9,037 nt of DNA from an uncultured bacterium. Its GTDB lineage: Bacteria; Patescibacteriota; Patescibacteriia; UBA1558; GWA2-36-10. Position numbers and translations under genes: made by a program. Numbering within the stretch: the first letter of the stretch is position 1; each line of letters begins with the position of its first letter. Location: assembly GCA_937912185.1 (NCBI GenBank), contig CALDOH010000042.1, positions 1-9,037 of the forward strand, read 5' to 3'. This document shows positions 1 to 7,195 of the stretch, one piece after another. A model generated the notes under the pieces. It did not search any database, was not told where the DNA came from, and was given only the letters and a program-made list of their open reading frames with translations.

Positions 1-165
1 GTTCATAGTTGACATTCTGTTATGCGCTTCTTCTTCAGATATACCATCTTCTATTTGTAAAAAACATGACGCTGCAGTAATCTTTCTCTGCCATGCTTCA
101 TTTAGTTCATTTTCTTGTTTTTTTTGAGGCCTATCACCCATTTCAGGTGTAAATTTCTCATTCAT
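1..165 (-). CDS. Unknown protein, N-terminal fragment (runs off left edge)
   Basis: An open frame reads leftwards from an ATG at 165-163 for 55 codons without a stop to the window edge, so only the N-terminus is present. The visible part is hydrophilic, rich in Glu, Lys, Gln and Asn. It begins MNEKFTPEMGDRPQKKQ and continues with an amphipathic, probably helical stretch containing EDGISEEEAHNRM. There is no signal peptide or membrane segment. I do not recognise a family. A terminator at 225-245 separates it from ftsH, so it probably has its own promoter. There is no Shine-Dalgarno motif before the ATG, and the 25 nt upstream are almost pure A/T. It could still be a chance ORF, but the strand, the clean frame and the position just after a terminator favour a real gene. 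Confidence 0.5.
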   Translation of the reverse strand, partial: MNEKFTPEMGDRPQKKQENELNEAWQRKITAASCFLQIEDGISEEEAHNRMSTMN

Positions 166-194
166 AAATTTTTATTAATATAATTAGTATTTAT

Positions 195-223
195 AGTTTA
201 GCCTAATATTTATAATAAATCAA
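195..223 (-). promoter_or_regulatory. Weak candidate promoter for the left-edge gene
   Basis: On the minus strand TTGATT (218-223) and TAAACT (195-200) are 17 nt apart, each matching four of six sigma-70 consensus bases. The -35 box would overlap the T-tail of the ftsH terminator. Other A/T-rich -10-like boxes (TATAAA, TATATT) lie closer to the ATG at 165, so the exact promoter is uncertain. Confidence 0.25.
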
Positions 224-245
224 AAACCCCCATAGAACGGGGGTT
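221..245 (-). terminator. Intrinsic terminator of the rpsA-ftsH unit
   Basis: A 7-bp perfect stem pairs AACCCCC (225-231) with GGGGGTT (239-245) around the 7-nt loop 232-238. Read on the minus strand the stem is followed directly by GGGGGTTTTTG, a U-rich tail. It starts 8 nt after the ftsH stop codon, so it should end the leftward transcript. Confidence 0.85.
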
Positions 246-252
246 AAGTAAT

Positions 253-2058
253 TTAAGCCATTAATTTTCCAAATTCTTCTTTTTCAATTGTTTCTTTTTC
301 TAGGAGGACTCCGGCTATTTTATCCATCTTGTTTTTTTGTTCTTTGATTAAGCGTAGGGCAGTTTGGAGAGCCTCATTGATATAGTTGGATATTTCTTGA
401 TCAATTGTTTCAGCGGTTTTTTCACTATAGTCACGGCGTTCATGAATCTCTCTACCCAAGAAAACCATCTCATCTTTTTGACCAAAGGTTCTAGGGCCAA
501 GTTTTTCATCCATGCCAAATTGAGTAACGATTTTTCTAGCGGTGGCAGTGGCTCTTTGTAGATCATTGCTAGCGCCGGTAGTAACTTCACCAAAGAAGGT
601 TTTCTCGGCGGCAAAGCCACCCAAGAGTACTGCCATGCTGTCAATAAATTCAGAGTAGCTTTGGAGTTTTTTGTCTCTCTTTGGTAGGTTGATAGTGTAC
701 CCAGCAGCCTGGCCACGGGAAATAATAGATATCTTATGAACCGGGTCGGCGTGTTTTAGATTGTGTGAGACCAAAGCGTGACCAGCCTCATGATAAGCAG
801 TAATCTTCTTTTCTTCATCAGAGAGGATATGGCTTTTTCTTTCTCGTCCAAGTAGTACTCGTTCAATTGAGTCGAGAACTGCTAGGGAGCCAATGTTTTT
901 CTTATTAGCCTTAGCTTCTAGGATAGCAGCCTCATTGAGGAGGTTGGCTAAATCAGCACCAGAAAAACCAGGAGTTCTTTGAGCGACTAGATTAAGGTCA
1001 ACATCTTTTTCTAGTGGTTTATCTTGAGCGTGAATTTTAAGGATTGCCTCTCGGTCTTTGATGTCTGGCAAGTCTATTACTACCTGACGGTCAAATCTAC
1101 CAGGACGAAGCAGGGCTGGGTCCAAGACGTCGGGTCGATTGGTAGCCGCAATGACAATAACATTGGTTTGATTGTCAAAGCCATCCATTTCAACCAAGAT
1201 TTGGTTGAGGGTTTGTTCTCGCTCGTCGTGTGAGCCACCGAGGCCAGCACCACGTTGACGACCAACAGCATCAATTTCATCTATAAAGATAAGGCAAGGA
1301 GAAGCCTTTTTAGCTTTTTTGAACAAATCTCTGACTCTAGAGGCACCAACACCGACAAACATTTCGACAAATTCAGAACCAGAGATATGGAAAAATGGAA
1401 CCTTGGCTTCGCCAGAAACAGCGCGAGCGAGTAGTGTCTTACCGGTACCAGGAGCACCAAGTAGCAAAACGCCTCTAGGAATCTTGGCTCCCATGGAAGT
1501 AAATTTTTTGGGTTGTTTGAGGAATTCAACAATTTCTTTCAGGTCTTCTTTGGCCTCATAGGCACCAGCTACGTCTTTGAAGGTGACTTTCTTTCTTTTG
1601 TCATCAGCTAACTTAGCTCCAGATTGACCAAAAGTCATAGCTCGATTATTGACGCCCTGAACTTGTCGCATCATAAACCAGATCAAACCAATGATAAATA
1701 GTGCAGGGATGATAAACGGCAAGATAGTCATAAACATGCCACCATCTGGCTCTTCGCCGACAGTAATATCAATAGCTGATATTTTCTCTGTTGGTACATC
1801 GTAGTTTTTCAATAATTCAGTCAAAGACTCACTAGCTTCTTTTTTACTAGCTTCCTTGTTGTCATCTTGAAGGGTGATAGTTAATTCACTACCATTTACT
1901 AAGATGCTTTTTACTTGGTCATCTTTTACTTGCTGGACAACCTTAGCTAAACTAACCTCAGTAGTAGTTTCTTTTTGGCTACTAAAAAAGCCAAGAATTG
2001 TTGAAACAACTGCTAGAATTAGAAAAAATATAAGAAAGTTTTTTAGTATATTCTTCAT
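253..2058 (-). CDS. ftsH: ATP-dependent zinc metalloprotease FtsH
   Basis: This is a 601-residue membrane-anchored AAA+ protease. It degrades misfolded or unassembled membrane proteins and selected cytosolic regulators as a hexamer, and the length is normal for the family. An N-terminal membrane helix (about 7-25) is followed by a small extracytoplasmic domain (about 26-108) and a second helix (about 112-130). The AAA+ module has Walker A GAPGTGKT (201-208), the pore-loop FVG (234-236), Walker B LIFIDEID (256-263) and the second region of homology with arginine fingers R318 and R321. The protease domain has the zinc motif HEAGH (423-427) and the third ligand D499 in TGASNDL, so all catalytic residues are present. 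The ATG at 2058 is the natural family start. It lies 47 bp after rpsA with no terminator between, implying co-transcription. No Shine-Dalgarno motif is visible. Confidence 0.98.
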   Translation of the reverse strand: MKNILKNFLIFFLILAVVSTILGFFSSQKETTTEVSLAKVVQQVKDDQVKSILVNGSELTITLQDDNKEASKKEASESLTELLKNYDVPTEKISAIDITVGEEPDGGMFMTILPFIIPALFIIGLIWFMMRQVQGVNNRAMTFGQSGAKLADDKRKKVTFKDVAGAYEAKEDLKEIVEFLKQPKKFTSMGAKIPRGVLLLGAPGTGKTLLARAVSGEAKVPFFHISGSEFVEMFVGVGASRVRDLFKKAKKASPCLIFIDEIDAVGRQRGAGLGGSHDEREQTLNQILVEMDGFDNQTNVIVIAATNRPDVLDPALLRPGRFDRQVVIDLPDIKDREAILKIHAQDKPLEKDVDLNLVAQRTPGFSGADLANLLNEAAILEAKANKKNIGSLAVLDSIERVLLGRERKSHILSDEEKKITAYHEAGHALVSHNLKHADPVHKISIISRGQAAGYTINLPKRDKKLQSYSEFIDSMAVLLGGFAAEKTFFGEVTTGASNDLQRATATARKIVTQFGMDEKLGPRTFGQKDEMVFLGREIHERRDYSEKTAETIDQEISNYINEALQTALRLIKEQKNKMDKIAGVLLEKETIEKEEFGKLMA

Positions 2059-2105
2059 ATAGTTATCTTATTTTTATTTTAATGCCAAAGGGATAAAAGA
2101 GCAAA

Positions 2106-3371
2106 TTATTTCTTTTCTTCTTTCTTCTCATCCTTGGCTTTGTCTTTAGTTTCTTTGGCTGATTCTATTTCTTCTTTCTTCTCATCCTTGGCTTCAGCCG
2201 GGTCTTCTTTTTTAGTCTCATTATTTTCAGCCTCTTTAGCGGCCTTTTCCTTGGCAAGTTTTTCTTTCTTGTCTTGATTGGCTTTTAAAGATAAACCTAG
2301 ACGATGATTTTTGGCATCAATAGTTAGGATAACAAAATCATAATCCTTATCTGCTTGGACGACGTTGTCCATATTATTGATCTTTTTGTCACTTAACTCT
2401 GAGATATGAACTAGTCCATGAATGTCCTTGTCTAATTCAACAAAAGCACCAAAAGGATTTACCTTGAGTACTTTACCACGAACCTTTTGTCCAACTTTAT
2501 ATTTTTGAGCGACCTCAACCCAGGGGTCGGTCTTTAGTTTTTTGGTAGATAATGAAATCTTAGTATTTTCGATTTCAATAATTTCAGCATCAACTATATC
2601 GCCAACCTTGATTACATCACGAGGATCATCAATTCTCTGCCAAGCTAGTTCTGAAATATGGACCAATCCTTCTAGATTGTCACCAAATTCAACGAAAGCA
2701 CCAAAATCGACCACACCAGTGACCTTACCTTTGACCTTTTGTCCAACTTTATATTTAGAAATAACTTTTTTCTGTTTGTCATTCCAAGCAGCCTTTTCTG
2801 AAACAATCAATTTCTCGTCTTTTTCATCGACGTCAATGATCTTTGTTTTTAGAATTTGATTGACAAAGCTTTTTAGGTGACCCAAAATTTTATTTTTGTC
2901 ACCGCCCTCAATACGAGGATAATGTTCGATAGTTAACTGTGATACTGGTAAAAAGCCGATTACATTACCAAGTTTTATCATTAGGCCACCTTTATTGGCA
3001 TCAATTACTTTGGATTCAACAATCTCTCCTTCTTTATAGAGTTTTTCTAGATGGTCCCAAGCTTTTTTGTGTCCAGCTTCACGTAGAGATAGCTCCATGT
3101 AACCATTTTCATTGTCGAGTCCGATTACAGTAGCTGCAGCCTTATCACCTTTTTTTAAATTAGAGAATTCTTCTGATTCGTCGTAGATTTCGCGGCCACG
3201 GATTATACCAGTGGTTATGCCAGCTAGATCTATGTAAATTTCGTTTTTTGAGATACTGATAACAATACCTTCTACCAAATCGCCAACCTTAGGGATAGTA
3301 ACTGCGCCCTCTCTTTGTAGCAATTCGTCCATTGGATTATTGCTAATAGTGTCTTGTGTTAGAGTTGTCAT
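2106..3371 (-). CDS. rpsA: Ribosomal protein S1-like, four S1 domains and charged tail
   Basis: This 421-residue RNA-binding protein of the bS1 family helps the 30S subunit capture and unfold mRNA. Four S1 (OB-fold) domains lie at about 28-97, 113-193, 207-276 and 293-363. Domains 3 and 4 carry the canonical FGAFVE...GLVHISEL signature, while 1 and 2 are divergent as usual for the ribosome-facing domains. E. coli S1 has six domains; four-domain forms are common in Gram-positives and small genomes. Residues 367-421 form a Lys/Glu/Ala-rich, probably disordered tail with AKDEKKEE twice. Start: ATG at 3371, with a conserved N-terminal region and a good promoter upstream; the internal M14 is a less likely start. 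It is first in the unit with ftsH. An S1 protein is meaningful here because the window's genes lack Shine-Dalgarno sequences. The leader hairpins may allow autogenous control, as known for E. coli rpsA (inference). Confidence 0.93.
   Translation of the reverse strand: MTTLTQDTISNNPMDELLQREGAVTIPKVGDLVEGIVISISKNEIYIDLAGITTGIIRGREIYDESEEFSNLKKGDKAAATVIGLDNENGYMELSLREAGHKKAWDHLEKLYKEGEIVESKVIDANKGGLMIKLGNVIGFLPVSQLTIEHYPRIEGGDKNKILGHLKSFVNQILKTKIIDVDEKDEKLIVSEKAAWNDKQKKVISKYKVGQKVKGKVTGVVDFGAFVEFGDNLEGLVHISELAWQRIDDPRDVIKVGDIVDAEIIEIENTKISLSTKKLKTDPWVEVAQKYKVGQKVRGKVLKVNPFGAFVELDKDIHGLVHISELSDKKINNMDNVVQADKDYDFVILTIDAKNHRLGLSLKANQDKKEKLAKEKAAKEAENNETKKEDPAEAKDEKKEEIESAKETKDKAKDEKKEEKK
2114..2194 (-). 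repeat. 27-bp direct repeat in the rpsA tail
   Basis: Positions 2114-2140 and 2168-2194 are identical and 54 bp (18 codons) apart, so the repeat is in frame. It encodes the repeated AKDEKKEE block of the S1 C-terminal tail. The spacing permits in-frame gain or loss of 18 codons by slippage or recombination. Confidence 0.8.
2482..2756 (-). repeat. 23-bp direct repeat at the start of S1 domains 3 and 4
   Basis: Positions 2482-2504 and 2734-2756 are identical and encode the same KYKVGQKV entry strand of S1 domains 3 and 4. Nucleotide identity over 23 bp, including third codon positions, suggests recent duplication or gene conversion between these two domains. Confidence 0.7.
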
Positions 3372-3389
3372 TTAATTATTAGATTTTAA

Positions 3390-3435
3390 CCCCCCCCATA
3401 TAAGGGATGAGTCCCTAAAATGTTAACTTTTAGGG
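3390..3435 (-). promoter_or_regulatory. Hairpin-rich rpsA mRNA leader with G8 tract
   Basis: In the rpsA transcript two hairpins compete. One pairs CCCTAAAA and TTTTAGGG (3413-3420 with 3428-3435; 8 bp, 7-nt loop). The other pairs AGGGA with TCCCT (3403-3407 with 3412-3416; 4-nt loop). They share bases 3413-3416 and cannot form together. A run of eight C on the plus strand (3390-3397) reads as G8 in the mRNA, ending 18 nt before the ATG, and could pair with the CCC at 3404-3406. If transcription starts near 3440, the first hairpin begins about 5 nt from the 5' end. A regulatory role for S1 synthesis is inference. Confidence 0.4.
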
Positions 3436-3443
3436 TGAATTGA

Positions 3444-3472
3444 TTGATTATATAGCCGCCTTAAATTACCAT
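3444..3472 (+). promoter_or_regulatory. Weak candidate promoter for a rightward small RNA
   Basis: TTGATT (3444-3449) and TACCAT (3467-3472) are spaced by 17 nt, four of six consensus matches each. They would start RNA near 3479. This is proposed mainly because a terminator-like structure on the same strand follows at 3536-3559 with no gene before it. Confidence 0.2.
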
Positions 3473-3475
3473 AAA
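3447..3475 (-). promoter_or_regulatory. rpsA promoter (minus strand)
   Basis: A perfect -10 hexamer TATAAT reads on the minus strand at 3452-3447. A weaker -35 TTTATG lies at 3475-3470 with a 17-nt spacer. The predicted start near 3440 leaves a leader of about 69 nt before the rpsA ATG. Confidence 0.6.
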
Positions 3476-3478
3476 TTA

Positions 3479-3560
3479 AAAAATAAATCAAGACCCCTAA
3501 GGGAGCTGTGCTTAGTCCGAAAAATAAGCAATTTTAAGCCCATTTTTAGGGGCTTTTTTG
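3479..3560 (+). ncRNA. Candidate structured small RNA or leader attenuator
   Basis: The segment can fold into nested helices: CCCCTAA (3494-3500) with TTAGGGG (3546-3552), GGG (3501-3503) with CCC (3539-3541), and TGCTTA (3509-3514) with TAAGCA (3525-3530; 10-nt loop). It ends with a terminator-like hairpin and six T. There is no convincing ORF inside, and it matches no tRNA, SRP RNA, tmRNA or riboswitch consensus that I know. It may be an independent small RNA of about 80 nt, or an attenuator for longer transcripts entering the MBL-gyrA operon. Folding was done by eye only. Confidence 0.3.
3536..3559 (+). terminator. Intrinsic terminator in the divergent region
   Basis: AAGCCC (3536-3541) pairs with GGGCTT (3550-3555) around an 8-nt loop, and the T-run 3554-3559 follows. 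The T-rich tail exists only in the plus direction. It lies just upstream of the next promoter, so it either insulates that promoter or ends a short plus-strand RNA. Confidence 0.6.
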
Positions 3561-3561
3561 C

Positions 3562-3590
3562 TTTACTTTCCGCCTATTTTATGCTAAAAT
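3562..3590 (+). promoter_or_regulatory. Extended -10 promoter of the MBL-gyrA operon
   Basis: TTTACT (3562-3567; four of six) is followed after 17 nt by TAAAAT (3585-3590; five of six). The TGC immediately before the -10 supplies the extended -10 TG element. Transcription should start near 3597, giving a leader of about 30 nt to the ATG at 3627. Confidence 0.7.
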
Positions 3591-3626
3591 TTAGCTGTTT
3601 AAAGACTAGTAAAAAATGTAAAAAAT

Positions 3627-4229
3627 ATGACAATTTCATGGCACGGATTTAATTATTTTAAGATCAAAAACACCGATCATTCCTTGATTTTTAACCCTTA
3701 TAGCTTAGAAAAGGGTGGAAAAGTGCCCAAAGCCAAGGCTGATGTGATTTTAATTACTGATAAAAGTCAAAGTAATAAGGTTAAATATGACAAAGACACT
3801 TTTGTGCTTGATTCGCCTGGTGAGTGTGAAGTCCATGGTATTTTTATTTATGGTCACGAAGTTTCTGGACAATTGATTTATCAGGTAACCATAGAAGATA
3901 TAAAGATTGTTTTTATGGGTGAGTTTGGTCATCAAGAATTATCCAATGGTGACATGGACTTTATAAAGGCAACCGATATTTTGATTGTACCAGTTGGTGG
4001 AGGAGACTTAGCCACCGCTAAAGAAGCTAATAAAATTATTAGCCATCTAGAACCGAGAATAGTTATTCCTAGTTGCCATAAATCTGGGTCTGGAAAATTA
4101 AATTTAGATAAGGTGGATGATTTTGTTAAAGAGTTTGGTGTTAATCCAGAAGAAATGGATAAGCTGAAATTAAAAAAGAAAGATCTACCACAAGAAGAAG
4201 TTAAATTGATAGTTTTAAAACCACAATAA
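3627..4229 (+). CDS. MBL-fold protein (Lactamase_B_3/UlaG-like) with degenerate metal site
   Basis: This 200-residue protein resembles the short metallo-beta-lactamase-fold proteins common in small-genome bacteria. Shared features are the ADVILIT strand (38-44), LDSPGECEVHGIF (61-73; usually SPGEYEVKGIF), DILIVPVGG (117-125), the PRIVIP strand (143-148) and a closing KLKKKDLP...KLIVL. The usual HxHxDH zinc motif after the ILIT strand is replaced by TDKSQSNK (44-51). The usual GDLG is GEFG (98-101), and the usual IPMH is IPSC (147-150), with a His one residue later. It therefore looks like a non-catalytic relative, although the fold is intact and the frame is unbroken. The ATG follows a strong promoter. 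It overlaps the next gene by one base (TAATG) and begins the operon leading to gyrA. Substrate and role are unknown. Confidence 0.75.
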   Translation: MTISWHGFNYFKIKNTDHSLIFNPYSLEKGGKVPKAKADVILITDKSQSNKVKYDKDTFVLDSPGECEVHGIFIYGHEVSGQLIYQVTIEDIKIVFMGEFGHQELSNGDMDFIKATDILIVPVGGGDLATAKEANKIISHLEPRIVIPSCHKSGSGKLNLDKVDDFVKEFGVNPEEMDKLKLKKKDLPQEEVKLIVLKPQ

Positions 4230-4600
4230 TGATTTTTTTAGGCAACAACTCGATGAAAACTCTTGTGTTGTTTGTCCTGGTGCTAGTTATAGGAGGGGGA
4301 ATTTTTTTTAAGTGGTTTAAGATAGCTCCAATTGAGCAAAGTGACGTGGAAACAAATAATATCTGGCAAGACATAGGAACTAGGTTTGGTGAAGCTTGGC
4401 AAAGTATAGCTGCCGAGATTGATCTTAATAAGTTTGAAAGCAAGCAGACTTGGGAAGAATTTCAACGTCAAAATCAAGAAGAGCAATTTATTCAAGATGT
4501 AAAAAGCTATTTAGCAGAGCATAGTACTTCTACTTACAGCACCTCGACTGATCAAAGTCAAGATGAGGGAGTGAGCGGAGAAGATACTGATAATAGATAA
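4229..4600 (+). CDS. Unknown single-pass membrane protein upstream of gyrA
   Basis: This is a 123-residue protein that I do not recognise. One hydrophobic helix (about 11-27, LVLFVLVLVIGGGIFF) is followed by KWFK and a polar, acidic, probably helical region (about 36-95) rich in Trp, Glu and Gln. The end is Ser/Thr-rich (STSTYSTST, 99-107) and acidic. There is no cleavable signal peptide or lipobox, so a signal anchor is likely. The ATG at 4229 overlaps the preceding stop. An alternative ATG at 4253 (residue 9) puts the helix nearer the N-terminus and has a faint AGG 10 nt upstream, so the true product may be 115 residues. Only 3 nt separate its stop from gyrA, so the two should be co-translated from one mRNA. 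Function is not inferable. Confidence 0.75.
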   Translation: MIFLGNNSMKTLVLFVLVLVIGGGIFFKWFKIAPIEQSDVETNNIWQDIGTRFGEAWQSIAAEIDLNKFESKQTWEEFQRQNQEEQFIQDVKSYLAEHSTSTYSTSTDQSQDEGVSGEDTDNR

Positions 4601-4603
4601 TAT

Positions 4604-7159
4604 ATGCCGAAGAAAAAAAGAAGTGTACCAAAAAGGATTATTTCCAAAAAGACAAATAAGTCAGGCTCAAAGAGTCTGAGTGAAGAAGAGAAACAAGAGG
4701 GAGCTGTAGTCATTGCAAATAATGAAGGTAGAACAGAACCACTATCTATTGTTTCAGAAATGCAAAGCTCATATATAGATTATGCTATGAGCGTAATTGT
4801 TTCTCGAGCATTACCAGATGTCCGAGATGGTCTCAAGCCAGTCCATCGTCGTATTTTGTATGCGATGTGGAGTATTGGCCTTAGACATACAGCCAAGTTT
4901 AGAAAATCAGCGACTGTAGTCGGTGAGGTTTTGGGTAAATATCATCCTCATGGTGACACAGCGGTTTACGATTCTATGGTTAGGATGGCTCAGGATTTTG
5001 CCATGCGTTATCCTTTGGTGCATGGTCAAGGTAACTTTGGTTCTATGGATGGGGATAGTGCAGCTGCTATGCGTTATACTGAGGCAAAACTGCACTCCTT
5101 AGCTGAAGAATTAATGTTTGATATTGATAAAAATACTGTTGATTTTGTACCAAACTATGATGGCTCACACAAAGAGCCTCGGGTAATGCCGGCCAAGCTA
5201 CCAAATCTCTTGCTTAATGGGACTACTGGTATTGCGGTTGGTATGGCCACCAATATTCCGCCACATAATTTAGGAGAGTTGATTGATGCTATCAATCTTT
5301 TGATTGAAAAACCAGAGTCCACCATCGATGATCTAATGACCTATATCAAGGGGCCAGATTTTCCTACCGGTGGTGTGATTTATAATATTGAAGATATAAA
5401 AACAGCCTACGCCACTGGTCGTGGCGGTATTGCCATGCGTGGTGAAGCTGAAATTCTTGAAGAAAAGCCAGGTCAATTTACCATTATAGTATCTTCTGTT
5501 CCTTACCAGGTTAATAAGGCTAATCTCTTGGAAAAAATAGCTTTCTTGGTAAAAGATAAAAAATTAGAAGGTATCAAGGATCTAAGAGACGAGTCTGATA
5601 AGGATGGTGTTAGAATTGTAGTTGAACTCAAGAAAGATTCTTATCCAAATAAGATTTTAAATAATATCTATAAGCACACTCAACTTCAAGAAAAATTTCA
5701 TGTAAACATGTTGGCTTTAATTGATGGTATTCAGCCTAGGGTGCTTAACCTCAAAACCATTTTAGAAGAATATATTAAACATCGTCAGGTAGTAGTAGTC
5801 CGTCGAACTCAATTTGATCTAGAAAAAGCCAAAGACAGAGCGCATATATTAGAAGGTTTGAAAAAAGCTCTAGACAAGATTGACGCTATTATCAAGACCA
5901 TCAAAGCCTCCAAAGACAAAGAGGTGGCTAGGGTAAATTTAATGAAGCAGTTTAAATTGACCGAAAGGCAGGCCGTGGCTATTTTGGAAATGAAGTTACA
6001 ATCCTTGGCTAATTTAGAAAGACTCAAGATTGAAGATGAGCTCAAGGAAAAACAAAAATTAATTAAAGCGCTAGAGGCAATCTTGAATAGCAAGAAAAGA
6101 GTTTTCAGCATTATTCAAGACGAGCTCAAGGGACTTAGAGACAAATTTGCTGACGAAAGGCGCACCAAGGTAGTAAAAACAGCTATTGGTCAAATGTCAG
6201 TTAAGGACTTGATTCCAAATGAGTCAGCAGTTATCACCATGACTCATGATGGTTACATCAAACGTCTTTCTCCAGAAACCTTCCGTACTCAAGGCCGTGG
6301 TGGTAAGGGTGTTATGGGCTTAACTACCAAAGAGCAGGATGATGTGCAGATCTTTATGTCTACTAGCACTCATGCTAACCTGCTGTTCTTTACTACCAAA
6401 GGACGAGTCTTCCAACTCAAGGCTTATGAGGTACCACAGCAATCACGCACTTCTAAAGGACAAAATATAGTTAACTTTTTACAATTAGCGCCAGAGGAAA
6501 ACATATCCAGTATTTTACAAAGTGAAGATTTTAACGTCTTTAAATATTTTGTAATGGTAACCAGGGGTGGTGTGATCAAGCGTGTAGAAGTAAACCAATT
6601 GGAAAATGTTCGTCGCTCAGGTTTGATTGTAATTAAACTTAAAAAAGACGACGTTCTTGATTGGGTCAGACCATCTAGTGGCAAAGATGATATTATGTTA
6701 GTGACGGTAAATGGTCAGTCCATCCGTTTTAAAGAAAAAAATGTTAGAGTTATGGGCCGATCAGCCGCTGGTGTCAGGGGTCTTAGATTAAAGAAAGATG
6801 ACCAGGTAGTGGGTGTAGACATCATTCCTGATGGTCAGCCAGGTAAAGATGAACAACTCCTAGTTGTTACTCAAAATGGTTTTGGCAAACGGACATCCTT
6901 GAGTGCTTATAAGGTACAGGGGCGTGGTGGTAGTGGCATCAAGACTGCCCAAGTCACTGCCAAGACTGGTAGCGTGGCCTCAGCCAAGATTGTCAGTGTC
7001 AATATGGAAGGTGAAGACATAATTATTATTTCTCGCAAGGGACAAGTAATTAGGTTGCCGATTAAAGCAGTTAACATTTTGGGTCGATCTACTCAGGGTG
7101 TTAGATTGATGCGATTTAAAGACAAGGAAGACTTAGTGTCATCAGTAACATTTATATAA
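4604..7159 (+). CDS. gyrA: DNA gyrase subunit A
   Basis: This is the 851-residue breakage-reunion subunit of the type IIA topoisomerase that, with GyrB, introduces negative supercoils. The hallmark [20 protein letters not shown] starts at residue 56. The quinolone-region motif [13 protein letters not shown] (111-123) follows, then the catalytic tyrosine Y158 in AAMRYTE. Coiled-coil tower sequences lie at about 395-510. The C-terminal six-bladed domain contains the GyrA box QGRGGKG (553-559), which supports gyrase rather than ParC, with related blade motifs such as QGRGGSG (762-768) and GRSAAGVRG (708-716). T119 and D123 stand where E. coli has S83 and D87; Thr there is also wild type in Pseudomonas aeruginosa. 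The first 40 or so residues are a basic Lys/Ser-rich extension beginning PKKKR. The ATG is 3 nt after the preceding gene. No gyrB lies in the window. Confidence 0.97.
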   Translation: MPKKKRSVPKRIISKKTNKSGSKSLSEEEKQEGAVVIANNEGRTEPLSIVSEMQSSYIDYAMSVIVSRALPDVRDGLKPVHRRILYAMWSIGLRHTAKFRKSATVVGEVLGKYHPHGDTAVYDSMVRMAQDFAMRYPLVHGQGNFGSMDGDSAAAMRYTEAKLHSLAEELMFDIDKNTVDFVPNYDGSHKEPRVMPAKLPNLLLNGTTGIAVGMATNIPPHNLGELIDAINLLIEKPESTIDDLMTYIKGPDFPTGGVIYNIEDIKTAYATGRGGIAMRGEAEILEEKPGQFTIIVSSVPYQVNKANLLEKIAFLVKDKKLEGIKDLRDESDKDGVRIVVELKKDSYPNKILNNIYKHTQLQEKFHVNMLALIDGIQPRVLNLKTILEEYIKHRQVVVVRRTQFDLEKAKDRAHILEGLKKALDKIDAIIKTIKASKDKEVARVNLMKQFKLTERQAVAILEMKLQSLANLERLKIEDELKEKQKLIKALEAILNSKKRVFSIIQDELKGLRDKFADERRTKVVKTAIGQMSVKDLIPNESAVITMTHDGYIKRLSPETFRTQGRGGKGVMGLTTKEQDDVQIFMSTSTHANLLFFTTKGRVFQLKAYEVPQQSRTSKGQNIVNFLQLAPEENISSILQSEDFNVFKYFVMVTRGGVIKRVEVNQLENVRRSGLIVIKLKKDDVLDWVRPSSGKDDIMLVTVNGQSIRFKEKNVRVMGRSAAGVRGLRLKKDDQVVGVDIIPDGQPGKDEQLLVVTQNGFGKRTSLSAYKVQGRGGSGIKTAQVTAKTGSVASAKIVSVNMEGEDIIIISRKGQVIRLPIKAVNILGRSTQGVRLMRFKDKEDLVSSVTFI

Positions 7160-7163
7160 AATT

Positions 7164-7189
7164 CAACCCCCGCCAAGCGGGGGTTGTTT
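7164..7189 (+). terminator. Strong terminator after gyrA
   Basis: A perfect 10-bp stem pairs CAACCCCCGC (7164-7173) with GCGGGGGTTG (7177-7186) around a CAA loop, followed by a short TTT. It begins 4 nt after the gyrA stop. The T-tail is short, so some readthrough into ruvB is possible. Confidence 0.8.
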
Positions 7190-7195
7190 AAACCA

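Noticed and set aside
2542..2859. 105-codon plus-strand ORF antisense to rpsA
   Set aside because: It lies entirely opposite conserved S1 domains; its sequence is a shadow of that coding strand.
3403..3552. Telomere-like TTAGGG repeats
   Set aside because: Copies are few, in both orientations and irregularly spaced, in a normal bacterial intergenic region; RNA or operator pairing explains them better.
3479..3560. tRNA, SRP RNA or a known riboswitch in the divergent region
   Set aside because: There is no cloverleaf, no GGAAG-type SRP loop, and no riboswitch consensus that I could match.
3440..3652. Plus-strand ORF of about 70 codons from a TTG in the divergent region
   Set aside because: It runs through the terminator at 3536-3559 and the operon promoter, overlaps the MBL gene in another frame, and has no recognisable protein features.
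5809..6111. 100-codon minus-strand ORF opposite gyrA
   Set aside because: It is antisense to the gyrA coiled-coil region and has only composition-driven hydrophobicity.
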